A stretch of 61,640 nt of DNA from Deltaproteobacteria bacterium (GCA_029933075.1 JAOZOW010000001.1:61438-123077), one strand, 5' to 3'. Shown: positions 42,183 through 51,974, numbered from the stretch's first letter. The notes: generated from the sequence alone by a model not told the origin. Numbers and translations are program-made.

Positions 42183-42758
42183 TCAAAATTTCACCCGGGG
42201 CGCCTCCTGCTTCTCTTTGGGGACTTCGAAGAACGGCGCCTTCTCAAATCCGAACATGCCTGCAATGAGGTTTGTGGGAAAACGCCGGATCTTGATGTTA
42301 TAGGCCTTCACCGTCTCATTATAGCGCCGCCTTTCCACGGCGATCCGGTTCTCGGTGCCTGCCAACTCATCCTGAAGCCGAATGAAATTGGCATTGGCCT
42401 TGAGGTCAGGATACCGCTCTACCACCAAGAGCAGTCTGGACAGCGCCGCGGAGAGCTGATTGTTGGCGCCTATTTTTTCATTGATAGTCCTGGCGCCTGC
42501 CACTTTTGAGCGCGCTTCGGTAACCTTGAGGAACACCTCCTTTTCATGGGCTGCATACCCCTTGACGGTCTCCACATAGTTGGGGATCAGATCATATCGC
42601 CTCTGGAGCTGATTTTCCACCTGGGCCCAAGCGGCCTTAACTTCCTCATCCATGGTCACCAGGCTGTTGTAGGTCCCTTTCAGATACAGAAAGGGGATCA
42701 GAATAATCAGTAGAATAACTCCGACGACAATGAGCAGGGTCTTCTGGGTCTGTGTCAT
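42183..42758 (-). CDS. lemA: LemA family protein
   Basis: A 191-residue LemA protein. An N-terminal membrane anchor (LLIVVGVILLIILIPFLYLK) is followed by AAWAQVENQLQRRYDLIPNY, the classic LemA helix. The function is not known; it is usually paired with TPM-domain proteins, as here (43504-44295). It is convergent with the MOSC gene, 8 bp away. Confidence 0.95.
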   Translation of the reverse strand: MTQTQKTLLIVVGVILLIILIPFLYLKGTYNSLVTMDEEVKAAWAQVENQLQRRYDLIPNYVETVKGYAAHEKEVFLKVTEARSKVAGARTINEKIGANNQLSAALSRLLLVVERYPDLKANANFIRLQDELAGTENRIAVERRRYNETVKAYNIKIRRFPTNLIAGMFGFEKAPFFEVPKEKQEAPRVKF

Positions 42759-42760
42759 AT

Positions 42761-43492
42761 TTATCCTCCCATGGCATCCACGATTTTCGAAAGCTTGCGC
42801 ACCTCTTTCAAATAGGCCGTGAACGTTTCGCTGAGTTCCTGATCGCTCAACTTTTCTTTTTCGGTCTTTATGTGAAAGGTCCTCTCAAAGGCAACAGCAT
42901 CCAGGTCAAAGGCCTCGCAGGCATTCCGAATCACCTCCAGCCTGTTCTTAGGCGGTTCCTGATCCTTCAATAGGAGCAGGGCCTTAAAGATAGCTATAAA
43001 GGCGGGCAGCGATTGGACCATGACCTCTTTCAGGGCCTTTCCCTTGCCCCCCGTCTCAAGATATGCCTCCCTCAGGAGCAGGAGCTTGCCTTTGATCTCC
43101 CTTTCACACTGGAGCCGGATATGGCGGGGGTCCGGCTCTAGGTCTTTCAGGACATCGTTTCCATATACGAGTATATACTCATGCTGCAAGTTCAGGTACT
43201 CAATGGGAAAGACATCCAGAGAGCGCTCCACATATGCCTCCGTCAGGAACAGGGGAATGGCCACATTTCTCTTCCGCCATTTCCTCACAACATCGAACGC
43301 CCTGTCGAGGTGTTCTATGCCATCTTCCGAAAGCACTATCATGAAGTTTATGTCGGACTTGCCCGGCCGGTAGTCTGCTCCCGACGCGCTCCCATAAAGA
43401 GTGATGCCGATCAGATCTTTCCCGAAAAGCTCCTCGTAGTCCTTAATAATTTCAGGGAATATTTCTCTCGGGTCGTTTGGACTCTTTGCCAT
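42761..43492 (-). CDS. Nucleotidyltransferase-fold protein
   Basis: 243 residues. The N-terminal minimal nucleotidyltransferase motif is LYGSASGADYRPGKSDINFM (GS...D.N form of GSx10DxD), with a helical C-terminal part similar to HEPN. The start at ATG 43492 is supported by AGGAG 6 bp upstream; the longer frame crosses the Gly-rich gene upstream. It lies between lemA and the TPM gene in one operon. The role is unknown. Confidence 0.75.
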   Translation of the reverse strand: MAKSPNDPREIFPEIIKDYEELFGKDLIGITLYGSASGADYRPGKSDINFMIVLSEDGIEHLDRAFDVVRKWRKRNVAIPLFLTEAYVERSLDVFPIEYLNLQHEYILVYGNDVLKDLEPDPRHIRLQCEREIKGKLLLLREAYLETGGKGKALKEVMVQSLPAFIAIFKALLLLKDQEPPKNRLEVIRNACEAFDLDAVAFERTFHIKTEKEKLSDQELSETFTAYLKEVRKLSKIVDAMGG

Positions 43493-43503
43493 GATCACTC
43501 CTT

Positions 43504-44295
43504 TCAAAAACCTCCTCCTGCGCCCCCGCCACCGCTCATGCCACCCCCAAATCCACCGAAACCACCCCCAAATCCACCGAAACTGCCGCCGAAACCTCCC
43601 GTGCCGTAACGGGAACCATACCCGCCCCCGCCGAATAAGAGGGGAAGAAAAAGAAGCCAAGACCCTCCGCGTCGCCTGGAGGCAAATACAAAGAAAATGA
43701 ATATGAACAACAGCGGCAAAAGGGAGATGCCGGAGCGCCGTTTTTTTCCGGGCGGCTTTACCTGTACCTGGCCGGTCAGCGTGACACCGGAGTCCCTGGC
43801 GATGACCTGAGAAACGGCCACCGCGCCCTTGAGAAGCCCTTCTCCAAACCGATCCTTCTTAAGGTATGGAACCATATATCGGTCGCGGATCTCCCCTGCA
43901 AGGCCATCGGGGAGGATCCCTTCCAGTCCATAGCCCACCTCAATACGCATCTTTCTCTCTTTCACGGTTACAAAAATCAGAACACCCTTGTCTTCCCCCT
44001 TCTTTCCAATGCCCCAGTTCTCGTAAAGCCGGTTTGCATAGTCGTTGTACTCTGCTCCACCGATATCCGGCATGGTAACCACCACCACCGGGACCCCGGT
44101 CTTTTGATACAGCTCCGCGGTCACCGCCCTGATCTTTGAGGCATAAGCAGGAGGTATAACCCCTGCAAAATCGTTCACCAGCCCCTTAGGCTTTGGAAAG
44201 GGCCGTTCAGCCCGGGCCGAATTCAAGGCCGGCAGCATGAGGAGCACAAGGCCGAAAAAGAGAAACGCCTGTTTTGTAGAAGGCAATCGCGTCAT
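43504..44295 (-). CDS. TPM-domain membrane protein (YgcG family)
   Basis: 263 residues. A signal peptide (residues 1-29, AFLFFGLVLLMLPALNSARA) precedes the TPM domain (about 38-160: VNDFAGVIPPAYASKIRAVT, EVGYGLEGILPDG), a transmembrane helix (about 192-208), and a glycine-rich tail with GGFGGSFGGFGGG repeats. TPM domains are extracytoplasmic, with proposed phosphatase-like or PSII repair roles. It is first in the operon with the nucleotidyltransferase and lemA. Confidence 0.92.
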   Translation of the reverse strand: MTRLPSTKQAFLFFGLVLLMLPALNSARAERPFPKPKGLVNDFAGVIPPAYASKIRAVTAELYQKTGVPVVVVTMPDIGGAEYNDYANRLYENWGIGKKGEDKGVLIFVTVKERKMRIEVGYGLEGILPDGLAGEIRDRYMVPYLKKDRFGEGLLKGAVAVSQVIARDSGVTLTGQVQVKPPGKKRRSGISLLPLLFIFIFFVFASRRRGGSWLLFLPLLFGGGGYGSRYGTGGFGGSFGGFGGGFGGFGGGMSGGGGAGGGF

Positions 44296-44642
44296 GATTG
44301 GACCAAGTATTTTCGAATATGCACCATAGTAAGATGCAGGGTAGTTCCCATGCTGTTACCATCCACCTGCTCATATTTTACAACAGCATTGCAAACTATC
44401 AACCTGTTTACCACAATAAAAAGAAATGGAACAGCAAAATGCCCCTCTTCCTTTCATTTCAGAATTATCCATTTCAAACAGAGACTTCTGGTTCCCTGGG
44501 AAAGACGGATGTTTTTCTCGCTTAAATGCCTTAAATGATTGCCCTGAGAGGCATGGATTGATATGGTGAGACTTGTGAGCCCTGATGCCACATGAAAGGG
44601 GCTCGGCACTTCGGCATTTGTAACACCCTAAAGGAGCTTCCC
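44296..44642. other. Intergenic region before the enoyl-CoA hydratase
   Basis: About 350 bp. I see no gene, repeat or terminator. Promoters for the divergent genes should lie here, but no pair of boxes is compelling. Confidence 0.4.
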
Positions 44643-45413
44643 ATGAATCTTGAGACTGTGAGCTTTGAAAAGCATGAAGGAATCGGTGTGATCAAGTTCA
44701 ATAGACCGCAGGTCCTGAACGCCATGAACCATCAGTTATGGATGGATCTCCAGACCGCCCTTGAGGCGGCCAGAGTTGACCCCCAAGTCAAGGTGATTAT
44801 CATCACCGGTGAAGGGCGGGCGTTTTCCACAGGGGCGGACTTGAAGGAAAGCAAGAACAGAAGCCCGGAAGAATACCGGGAGTATCTCTACAAGGTCCAG
44901 AAGATATCAAGAGACCTGATGCGGTTTGAGAAACCCACCATCGCTGCGATCAATGGATATGCCCTTGGCTCGGGATATGAGTTGGCCCTGGCCTGCGACA
45001 TCCGGATCGCTGCTGAGGATGCAGTGCTCGGGTCCCCTGAAGCCAGAGTGGCCTCCTCGGTAACAGGGGGCGCCATGAGGCTTCTCCAACAACTGGTGGG
45101 CCCGGGAAAGGCAAAGGAACTCCTTTTTACGGCGGAAAACATTGACGGCAAAGAAGCCGAAAGAATTGGACTGGTTAACAGGGCGGTCCCCCTTGAGGTC
45201 CTGATGGATGAGGCTGAAAAAATGGCCGAGAAAATCGCAACAAATTCTTCTTTTTCCATCCGGATGATGAAAAGGGGCCTCCATATGGCACAGGGGGAGA
45301 CCAGCCTTGATGCCCTGATGGAATACGAAATCGAGGCATGCCTGGCCTGCGTGTCCACAGAAGAGAGAAAAGATTCCTTGAAAAAATTCGAGCAGAGGAA
45401 GCGAGACTCCTGA
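44643..45413 (+). CDS. Enoyl-CoA hydratase/isomerase family protein
   Basis: 256 residues of the crotonase family. IITGEGRAFSTGADLKE forms the first oxyanion segment, and INGYALGSGYELALACDIRIA the second. The common general-acid Glu region is FGSPE-type (LGSPEARVASSVTGGAMRL), where Glu is shifted compared with typical hydratases. It hydrates or isomerises acyl-CoA, probably in fatty or aromatic acid breakdown. AAGGAG precedes the ATG. It is followed by the ADP-forming acyl-CoA synthetase. Confidence 0.9.
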   Translation: MNLETVSFEKHEGIGVIKFNRPQVLNAMNHQLWMDLQTALEAARVDPQVKVIIITGEGRAFSTGADLKESKNRSPEEYREYLYKVQKISRDLMRFEKPTIAAINGYALGSGYELALACDIRIAAEDAVLGSPEARVASSVTGGAMRLLQQLVGPGKAKELLFTAENIDGKEAERIGLVNRAVPLEVLMDEAEKMAEKIATNSSFSIRMMKRGLHMAQGETSLDALMEYEIEACLACVSTEERKDSLKKFEQRKRDS

Positions 45414-45483
45414 GTGTATACTTCCCGTGAAGGGAGGGCGCGCCAACCATTAGACCGGAAACCGGACCTTTTGAGGAGGGAGC

Positions 45484-47616
45484 ATGGGACTCAGAAAAAT
45501 ACTTGACGCCGATTCCATCGCCATTGTGGGGGCATCCAAAAACAGGGAAAAAAGGGGGTTCCAGGCCATAAGGACCCTTCTGGAAGAGAAGTTTGAGGGC
45601 AAGATCTACCCGGTAAACCCCAAAGAGGACAGCATTCTGGGGCTCAGGTGTTACCGCAAGGTCTCAGAAATCCAGGAACCCGTGGACCTCGCCCTTATCA
45701 CTACACCTGCCCACACCGTTCCGTCCATCTTGGAGGATTGCGGGAAAAAGGGCGTTCATGGGGCCGTGATCATTGCAGGCGGGTTCAGGGAGCTGGGCCA
45801 GGATGGGAAAAAGCTGGAAGAGGGCCTACTGAAGGTGGCCAAAAAGTATGATATCCGTCTCATAGGCCCGAACACCTCCGGGATGATGAATCTGAAAAAG
45901 AGCCTGAACCTCGTGGGCCTGCGGGATGCCCCAAAGGGAGATATCGCCCTTATCTCCCAGAGCGGAAACATGGCTCTGGCCCTGATCACCGAGGCCAAGG
46001 TCCGGAGCAGAAAAGGCTTTTCCTATTATGTGGGCGTGGGGAATGAGGCGGATATCAAGTTCCATGAGTATTTGGCCTTTTTCGGACAGGACCCTGAGAC
46101 AAAAGCGATCCTGATGTATGTGGAAGGGATGAGGGATGGAAGGAAATTCCTCCAGCAGGCTTACAAGACCACACTGGAAAAGCCCATCATTCTCCTGAAA
46201 AGCGGCCGATCCTCCACTGGAAAGCAATCCGCAGGCTCCCACACAGGCTCTCTGGCAGGCATGTGGGAGGTGGCCCGTTCCGCATTCCAGCGGGCGGGGA
46301 TTATCGTCATTGACAATCCCGATGAGCTGTTTCCTGCAGCAGAGGCCCTCTCCAGCCTCCCGCCCATCCGAAACAACTGCGTGGCCATCCTCGCTGATGG
46401 GGGCGGGCATGCCACCATCGCGGCCGATATCCTCACCGATCTGGGAGTGAAAATCCCCGAGCTCGGTGCCAAGACCCAATCAAGGCTAAGGGAAATCCTG
46501 CCCGCGACAGCCACTGTGAGAAACCCGGTAGATATTGCAGGCGGGGCCGACGCCAGTCCCGACATCTTTGCTGAATGCGCCAAGATCATCCTCAAGGATC
46601 ATAATGTGGGCGGGCTCCTGCTTGTGGGTTTATTCGGAGGTTATGGGATCCGGTTTGCAGAGACACTGGCCCTGATGGAGGAGGACGCTGCCCACAGGAT
46701 GGGCAAGCAGGTCCGCAATGGGAAAAAACCCATCGTGGTCCACAGCCTTTACGCCTCCAAGAATTCCCATTCATTGGACCTCCTGCGGTATTACAACATC
46801 CCTGTCCACGATTCACTGGATGCCGCCTGCAAGTGTATCGGGGTCCTGTCCGAACGGGGCAGTTACCTCAAAGAATACCATGAGAAGGTGAATTTCGTCC
46901 TGAACTGGCGGGCCAAGGCAAAGCCGGAGGGGGAAAAGGTCATCCAGAGGGCCAGGGAGGAAGGCCGAACCTTCCTTCTGGAGCATGAGGCCAAGGCCCT
47001 TCTCCAAATCCACGGGGCCCCGGTCTCCAAAGATATGATGGCCTGTAGCGCGGATGAGGCCGTGAAGTTGAGCAAGAAGGTAAACGGGCCTGTTGCGCTA
47101 AAGATAGTGTCACCGGACATCCTTCATAAGACAGATGCAGGAGGGGTCCGACTCAATCTCCGGACCGAGGAAGAAATCCGCTGTGGCTTTGAGCAAATCG
47201 TGGAAAATGCAAAAAGGCATCGCCCGGGTGCGGATATCCGCGGGGTCCTGGTCAGCCCCATGGCACCGGCCGGACTGGAAGTGATTATCGGGACCAAAAC
47301 CGATGATCAGTTCGGACCCATCATCATGTTCGGTATCGGCGGGATCATGGTAGAAGTCCTCCACGATGTCTCCTTCAGGGTGCTGCCCATATCCTCCACA
47401 TCGGCCAAGAAGATGATGACCGAGATCCAATCCGCTCCCATGCTCGACGGTTTCAGGGGAAACCCTCCAACAGACAAAAAGGCATTGAGGCGGTTGTTGG
47501 TGACCTGCTCGGATATCATGGAGGCCTACCCTGACATCCGCGAGATGGATCTCAACCCCACCATAGCCTATGAAAAGGGAGCAAGAATCGTTGATGCGAG
47601 GATCATCCTGCGCTGA
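45484..47616 (+). CDS. ADP-forming acetate/acyl-CoA ligase (fused alpha-beta)
   Basis: 710 residues. An N-terminal CoA-binding domain (SIAIVGASKNREKRGFQA) and Succ-CoA ligase-like domain (ALISQSGNMAL) are followed by a C-terminal ATP-grasp domain (GPVALKIVSPDILHKTDAGG, FGPIIMFGIGGIMVEV). ADP-forming acyl-CoA synthetases make ATP from acyl-CoA or the reverse. The catalytic His should lie in GSHTGSLAG. It follows the enoyl-CoA hydratase by 70 bp, consistent with joint use in acyl-CoA conversion. The substrate is not given by the sequence. Confidence 0.9.
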   Translation: MGLRKILDADSIAIVGASKNREKRGFQAIRTLLEEKFEGKIYPVNPKEDSILGLRCYRKVSEIQEPVDLALITTPAHTVPSILEDCGKKGVHGAVIIAGGFRELGQDGKKLEEGLLKVAKKYDIRLIGPNTSGMMNLKKSLNLVGLRDAPKGDIALISQSGNMALALITEAKVRSRKGFSYYVGVGNEADIKFHEYLAFFGQDPETKAILMYVEGMRDGRKFLQQAYKTTLEKPIILLKSGRSSTGKQSAGSHTGSLAGMWEVARSAFQRAGIIVIDNPDELFPAAEALSSLPPIRNNCVAILADGGGHATIAADILTDLGVKIPELGAKTQSRLREILPATATVRNPVDIAGGADASPDIFAECAKIILKDHNVGGLLLVGLFGGYGIRFAETLALMEEDAAHRMGKQVRNGKKPIVVHSLYASKNSHSLDLLRYYNIPVHDSLDAACKCIGVLSERGSYLKEYHEKVNFVLNWRAKAKPEGEKVIQRAREEGRTFLLEHEAKALLQIHGAPVSKDMMACSADEAVKLSKKVNGPVALKIVSPDILHKTDAGGVRLNLRTEEEIRCGFEQIVENAKRHRPGADIRGVLVSPMAPAGLEVIIGTKTDDQFGPIIMFGIGGIMVEVLHDVSFRVLPISSTSAKKMMTEIQSAPMLDGFRGNPPTDKKALRRLLVTCSDIMEAYPDIREMDLNPTIAYEKGARIVDARIILR

Positions 47617-47680
47617 TCTCCTTTTACCCACCACATGGCATGTCTTATGGGAATGAAGCGGGTACCCTGTCACGGATTTT

Positions 47681-49783
47681 TTAGCAGGCCTTTTCTTCCC
47701 CTGGCCCCGCCTTTCTGATTCTGCATCCGATCGCCTTTAGATTGGGCGTGCCGAACTCCTTTCCCAGATTGCCTGCGGACGTGAGCATGTTGAAGTTGGA
47801 CTTACGCCATTCATACTGGGAGCGGGGGTCCTCTTCGGGAAACCACCAGCCATAGGATGCGTGGATTACTTTTGGATGAACGGAAGCGGTCAGATGGGCA
47901 ACCTGCCTTATCTCTCCGAACCTTGTTTCAATCAAAACGGTATCGCCCTCCGCAATTCCATATTGCCCGGCTGTATCGGGATGAATTTCCACCTTTGCAT
48001 CCGGCCGTTTTTCTCTCAGCCTATCAAGCCACCTATAAGAAGAATGGAGGTAGTACCGGCTCTTGGAACTTGTGAGGACCAATGGATACTTTGGATTATC
48101 ATCTTCCGGCAGTCCCTCAAAGCAGGGAAGTGGCGGCAGGCCATATTTTTCTGCCGAGCTCAACCTGAGTTCCACCTTGCCCGTTGGGGTCCTGAACCCC
48201 TTTTCTTCATAAAGCCTGAACCGTTCGGGGCCTTTCAGGTAACCCTTTTCTACAAACTGGGCATAGGTAAGACCGCTAGGCCCCAGTACGTCCTCGAGAA
48301 ACCGGTGATAGTCGTCGTACCAGTACTCTGGGGGGCTGATGCGCTTGCCCAGCTCATTCATGATCTTCATATCGGGCCAGCATTCTTCAGGGGGATCAAT
48401 CACTTTGGGTCTGGCCAGGATATAGCCGTGACCAAGGCCGTAGTGCCCGATATCGTCCATCTCGAACTGGGTTGCCGCCGGCAGGACAATATCTGCCATG
48501 GCCGCTGTAGGGGTCATGAAGATGTCCGCCACTGCCACAAACTCCAGTTTCTTAAACGTCTCATACGTGAGTCCGCTTTCGGCATAGGACATCATGGGGT
48601 TGGCGCACATGGCATATAGCCCTTTTACAGGATATGGATCCTCTTCAAGCACGGCCCTTCTGAAATAGGCAGGTGGCACGGTCATGAACCGGGGAATAAC
48701 GCCGTGATAGGCGCTAATCATCTCCTTTCTCTTTTCCGGTATGAGGTCGGCGCGGACAAACTGCCCCAGTTTCATGATCTTGGGGTCCTTGGCATGCACA
48801 TTGCCGCCAGGTACATCCAGATTCCCGCAAATGGCCATCAGGCAGATCAATGCCCGGGTGATATCAAAGGTATGGATATTGTGCTCAATGGGATTCCCCC
48901 ATTGGATCACGGCCGGTTTGGATTTCGCATACACCCTTGCACCCTGCCTGATGCTATCCGGGGACACCCAAGTGATTTCCGAAACTTTTTCGGGCGTGTA
49001 TTCCTTTACGTGATCTACCAGATCCTGGAAGCCGTAAGTCCACTTTTCTACAAATTCCCTGTCGTATAGCGACTCTTCAATGATAACGTTCAGGAAACCC
49101 AGGGCCAATGCGTGGTCTGTCCCCGGGCGTAACTGGAGCCAGTGTTCCGCTCTGTCCGCCAAAGGAATCCTTCGCGGATCTATGATCATAAGTTTTGTCC
49201 CCTCACTCACCTGGTGAAGAAGAAGACTGCATATCTCTCCTTCCTCATTGGTGCTGGTAATGTTGCTCCCCCACAAAACCGCTAAGTTGCTCTTGTGATG
49301 AAAGTCTGCCACCGGATAGAATCCACAGGTATGTACGCCTGTGATCTCCCTGGGTGCATGGCAAACGTCCTGGGAGGCCACCACATTGGGAGATCCGAAA
49401 ATATTGGCGAGGCGAATCAGGACAAAATGCTCAAGGCCTTTGGGCATGCCCACCCCAAATGCAACCGCCCTGGCGCCATATTCCTCTTTGATGGCACTGA
49501 ATTTATCGGCAATCTCACCAAGGGCCTCTTCCCATGAAATCCTTTCCCATTTTCCTGCCCCCCGCTCCCCTGCCCTTCTCAGCGGATGCCTGAGTCTATT
49601 AGGGTGGATGAGCTTCTCAGGCGATGCCAGCCCTTTCATACATACATAGCCTTTGTTCAAAAATCCCTCTGGATCACCTTTCACTTTCACGATCCGGTTG
49701 CCCTCGACCCTCACCAAGAGGGCGCATCCGCCATGGTCCATTCTTGCACAATGTGTTCTTACCCATCGAATATCTCCTGCCAT
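47681..49783 (-). CDS. Molybdopterin oxidoreductase with variant FeS site
   Basis: A 700-residue DMSO-reductase family enzyme. It has the bis-MGD-binding segments VLWGSNITSTNEEG, MIIDPRRIPLADRAEHWLQL and NPMMSYAES, and the C-terminal domain with IHPDTAGQYGIAEGDTVLIE. The N-terminal [4Fe-4S] site reads THCARMDHGGC...GYVCMKG: relative to CX3CX3C...C, the second cysteine is Asp. There is no signal peptide, so it is cytosolic. The substrate is unknown; a thiosulfate/formate/aldehyde-type reaction is possible. Confidence 0.88.
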   Translation of the reverse strand: MAGDIRWVRTHCARMDHGGCALLVRVEGNRIVKVKGDPEGFLNKGYVCMKGLASPEKLIHPNRLRHPLRRAGERGAGKWERISWEEALGEIADKFSAIKEEYGARAVAFGVGMPKGLEHFVLIRLANIFGSPNVVASQDVCHAPREITGVHTCGFYPVADFHHKSNLAVLWGSNITSTNEEGEICSLLLHQVSEGTKLMIIDPRRIPLADRAEHWLQLRPGTDHALALGFLNVIIEESLYDREFVEKWTYGFQDLVDHVKEYTPEKVSEITWVSPDSIRQGARVYAKSKPAVIQWGNPIEHNIHTFDITRALICLMAICGNLDVPGGNVHAKDPKIMKLGQFVRADLIPEKRKEMISAYHGVIPRFMTVPPAYFRRAVLEEDPYPVKGLYAMCANPMMSYAESGLTYETFKKLEFVAVADIFMTPTAAMADIVLPAATQFEMDDIGHYGLGHGYILARPKVIDPPEECWPDMKIMNELGKRISPPEYWYDDYHRFLEDVLGPSGLTYAQFVEKGYLKGPERFRLYEEKGFRTPTGKVELRLSSAEKYGLPPLPCFEGLPEDDNPKYPLVLTSSKSRYYLHSSYRWLDRLREKRPDAKVEIHPDTAGQYGIAEGDTVLIETRFGEIRQVAHLTASVHPKVIHASYGWWFPEEDPRSQYEWRKSNFNMLTSAGNLGKEFGTPNLKAIGCRIRKAGPGEEKAC

Positions 49784-49905
49784 CCGAATAAATCTCCTTT
49801 TGTTTCTAAATCCTTTTTTTCGTCTTTCGCTTCCTCATATCATTAAAGTAGGGCCATAAACAACATTGCTTTTCTTGATATACTGAAACGGCCAGCTGAT
49901 AGCAC

Positions 49906-49942
49906 AAAAAACCCTATCCCCCCTGGAGGGGACAGGGTTTTT
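49906..49942. terminator. Terminator after the HAO-like cytochrome gene
   Basis: AAAAACCCTATCCCC pairs with GGGGACAGGGTTTTT through a near-perfect stem, with T-runs on both strands. It ends the two-gene multihaem operon and shields the Mo-enzyme gene. Confidence 0.85.
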
Positions 49943-49965
49943 GAGGAAAGGGGGGTACAGGTCTG

Positions 49966-51372
49966 TTACTTGGTCCTCGGCAACACCTCCGGCGGCTTAT
50001 TGGTATTGCCCGTGGCATTTGGGTAGTCCGTGGCCTTGTAAGCCTTTCTGTTGTGTTTAATCAGATCACGGGCAAGTTCCATGAAGTCATTGAACCTTTC
50101 CTTGCAATCATAGAACCCATGCCACCAGGAATAGTCGGGGGCCATCATCGCAACGCCCATCCTGGCACGGCGGCCCTCATGGTGCCAGAGGTAATAGAAA
50201 TCCAGCTCCGGCCTCTCATCGAAAAATTTGGACTTATCAAGGAGCCCTTTGTCGTAAAGATCCTTCAACATCTTCTTGGCAGGTATGAAGTATGCCTCGT
50301 TGTACTCCTTGACCGTCTGGTCAAGCCGCTTGTAAAAGTTCTCCACCCATAGCTTGCTGTGGCACTGCATGCATATGGCAGCCATTTTTTTCCGTTCCAC
50401 CTGCCAGTCGGTCTTGGCCGGGAACGGTGGAAAATCCTGCGGATGCATGGATTTGGGCGCCTGGAGCTCCCAGGAAAGCCTTTCTGTCACGTCATGGGTG
50501 GTAAGCACTGGGCCTGCCCCCGACATATGACAGGAGGCGCATACCGGGGCACGATAATCCACACCCGCGGTCCAGGTTCCCGGGGCGGCATTCCAGTTAT
50601 AGTTGTCACCATGGGCGGTGTATATATCCCCGTGCTTTGATTCCATGAAAATTTCGATCTGCGGATGATCCGGTCCCAGGTGGCACTGACCGCAGGCCTC
50701 CGGCTTTCTGGCCTCCATTACTGAAAACATGTGCCGGGTATGGCAGCTGGTACATGCGCCCCGGCTGCCGTCCAGATTGATCCTCCCCACACCTACGCTG
50801 GGCCAGGTTGCGGCGTCCAGTTTGCCATCTTTCATCTTCAATATGGTTCCATGGCAGTGGAGACAGCCGTTAGTCCTCTCGTTGTCGCTGTTCATGCCTT
50901 TGTTGAGCCATGGATCCACTTTCCAGATGATCTCCAGGGTGTTGGCATGCTTGCTCCGGCTGTATTGCTTGGCCTCGTCAGGATGGCAACGGGAGCAATC
51001 CTTAGGCGTTACCACAGCCGAAATGGGGACCTTGTATTCCTTGGTGCCATAAGGCCGGTCCGAACGCTCGTACTGCTTGTAATGCTCCTTGCTCACATCC
51101 GGATCGAACTCTTCAGCCTTGTGGCAATCAAGGCAGGTGATATTGGCGCTTGCATGCCGACTGTGAGACCAATCGACAAATATGCCGGGGTTTTCCTTCT
51201 TGTGGCACTCGATACAGGCGACCGCCTCCTTCGGCATACTGCGCTCTATCCTGAACTCCTTTTCCTTGGCCTGGTTCTTGGCTGTCTGGGCATCAGCCAC
51301 CAGCGCTCCGGCCACCAAGAGCCCTCCCAGGCCGCACATCAGTGACGCAGCTAATATGACCTTCTTCATCAT
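49966..51372 (-). CDS. Octahaem HAO-like cytochrome c
   Basis: About 468 residues with a signal peptide (KKVILAASLMCGLGGLLVAG) and eight CxxCH motifs: CIECH, CLDCH, CSRCH, CLHCH, CTSCH, CGQCH, CASCH and CMQCH. The HHEGRRARMG and APDYSWWHGFYD segments near the end are those of hydroxylamine oxidoreductase relatives. Such enzymes in anaerobes work in reverse, reducing nitrite or hydroxylamine to ammonium. It is exported to the periplasm and follows its NapC-type electron donor in the operon. Whether Tyr in APDYS is the crosslinking Tyr of HAO needs alignment. Confidence 0.9.
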   Translation of the reverse strand: MMKKVILAASLMCGLGGLLVAGALVADAQTAKNQAKEKEFRIERSMPKEAVACIECHKKENPGIFVDWSHSRHASANITCLDCHKAEEFDPDVSKEHYKQYERSDRPYGTKEYKVPISAVVTPKDCSRCHPDEAKQYSRSKHANTLEIIWKVDPWLNKGMNSDNERTNGCLHCHGTILKMKDGKLDAATWPSVGVGRINLDGSRGACTSCHTRHMFSVMEARKPEACGQCHLGPDHPQIEIFMESKHGDIYTAHGDNYNWNAAPGTWTAGVDYRAPVCASCHMSGAGPVLTTHDVTERLSWELQAPKSMHPQDFPPFPAKTDWQVERKKMAAICMQCHSKLWVENFYKRLDQTVKEYNEAYFIPAKKMLKDLYDKGLLDKSKFFDERPELDFYYLWHHEGRRARMGVAMMAPDYSWWHGFYDCKERFNDFMELARDLIKHNRKAYKATDYPNATGNTNKPPEVLPRTK

Positions 51373-51422
51373 TCTCCCCCCTCCCACTAAAGTTGAAGGT
51401 TTGCAATACACGATTGCGGGCC

Positions 51423-51974
51423 CTACAGCCCTAAACCCCTATAAGTATCGCGATACTGCTTGTATTGATAAATGGCCCGTGCCCTGTGCACCAGATCCCT
51501 GTGGCAGTCTACGCACCGTTTTTCGTAGCCTGCCCTGGCATACACCACTGCACGGTGAGCCAGCATGGCCCCCCGTTTGTCCGGGATATAGAGCAGGTTT
51601 CGGTGACACTTCTGGCACTGCTGGTTTGTAAAGGACGCATAGGCATTTTCACGGGCCTTTGAGTGATCGTACTCGGACCCGATGAAATGAATGATGATAT
51701 CTTTAATGCCATGAGCGGTCTTGGAATAAAAAAAGTTGAAAGTGTCATGGGGCGCAGGAAGATGGCAATCCATGCAATCGGCCACAAATCCCTGGGCGTT
51801 ATTTACATGGGTGGAGGTCTTCCACGTGTTATAGGCAAACTGAATTTCGTGGCAAGATGCGCAAAACTGGGGTGTGGAGGTACGCACCATAGTATAGTAG
51901 GAAATGCTAAAGAGGGGGAAAGCGATGATAATCCCGATAATAATGAATACAAACCCTTTGAGGTAGGTTTTCAT
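51423..51974 (-). CDS. NapC/NirT-family tetrahaem cytochrome c
   Basis: 183 residues. One N-terminal membrane anchor (FVFIIIGIIIAFPLFSISYY) and four CxxCH motifs (CASCH, CMDCH, CQKCH, CVDCH) match the NapC/NrfH quinol dehydrogenases. It passes electrons from menaquinol to the periplasmic octahaem partner 50 bp downstream. The ATG at 51974 has GGGGGT before it; the GTG at 51998 is less likely. The pair resembles the haoCA modules of Campylobacterota. Confidence 0.93.
   Translation of the reverse strand: MKTYLKGFVFIIIGIIIAFPLFSISYYTMVRTSTPQFCASCHEIQFAYNTWKTSTHVNNAQGFVADCMDCHLPAPHDTFNFFYSKTAHGIKDIIIHFIGSEYDHSKARENAYASFTNQQCQKCHRNLLYIPDKRGAMLAHRAVVYARAGYEKRCVDCHRDLVHRARAIYQYKQYRDTYRGLGL

Noticed and set aside
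43491-43700. Pro-rich plus-strand frame opposite the TPM gene tail
   Set aside because: It is the antisense of the glycine-rich repeat end, so proline codons arise automatically.
47861-48619. 252-codon plus-strand frame
   Set aside because: Shadow of the molybdopterin oxidoreductase gene.
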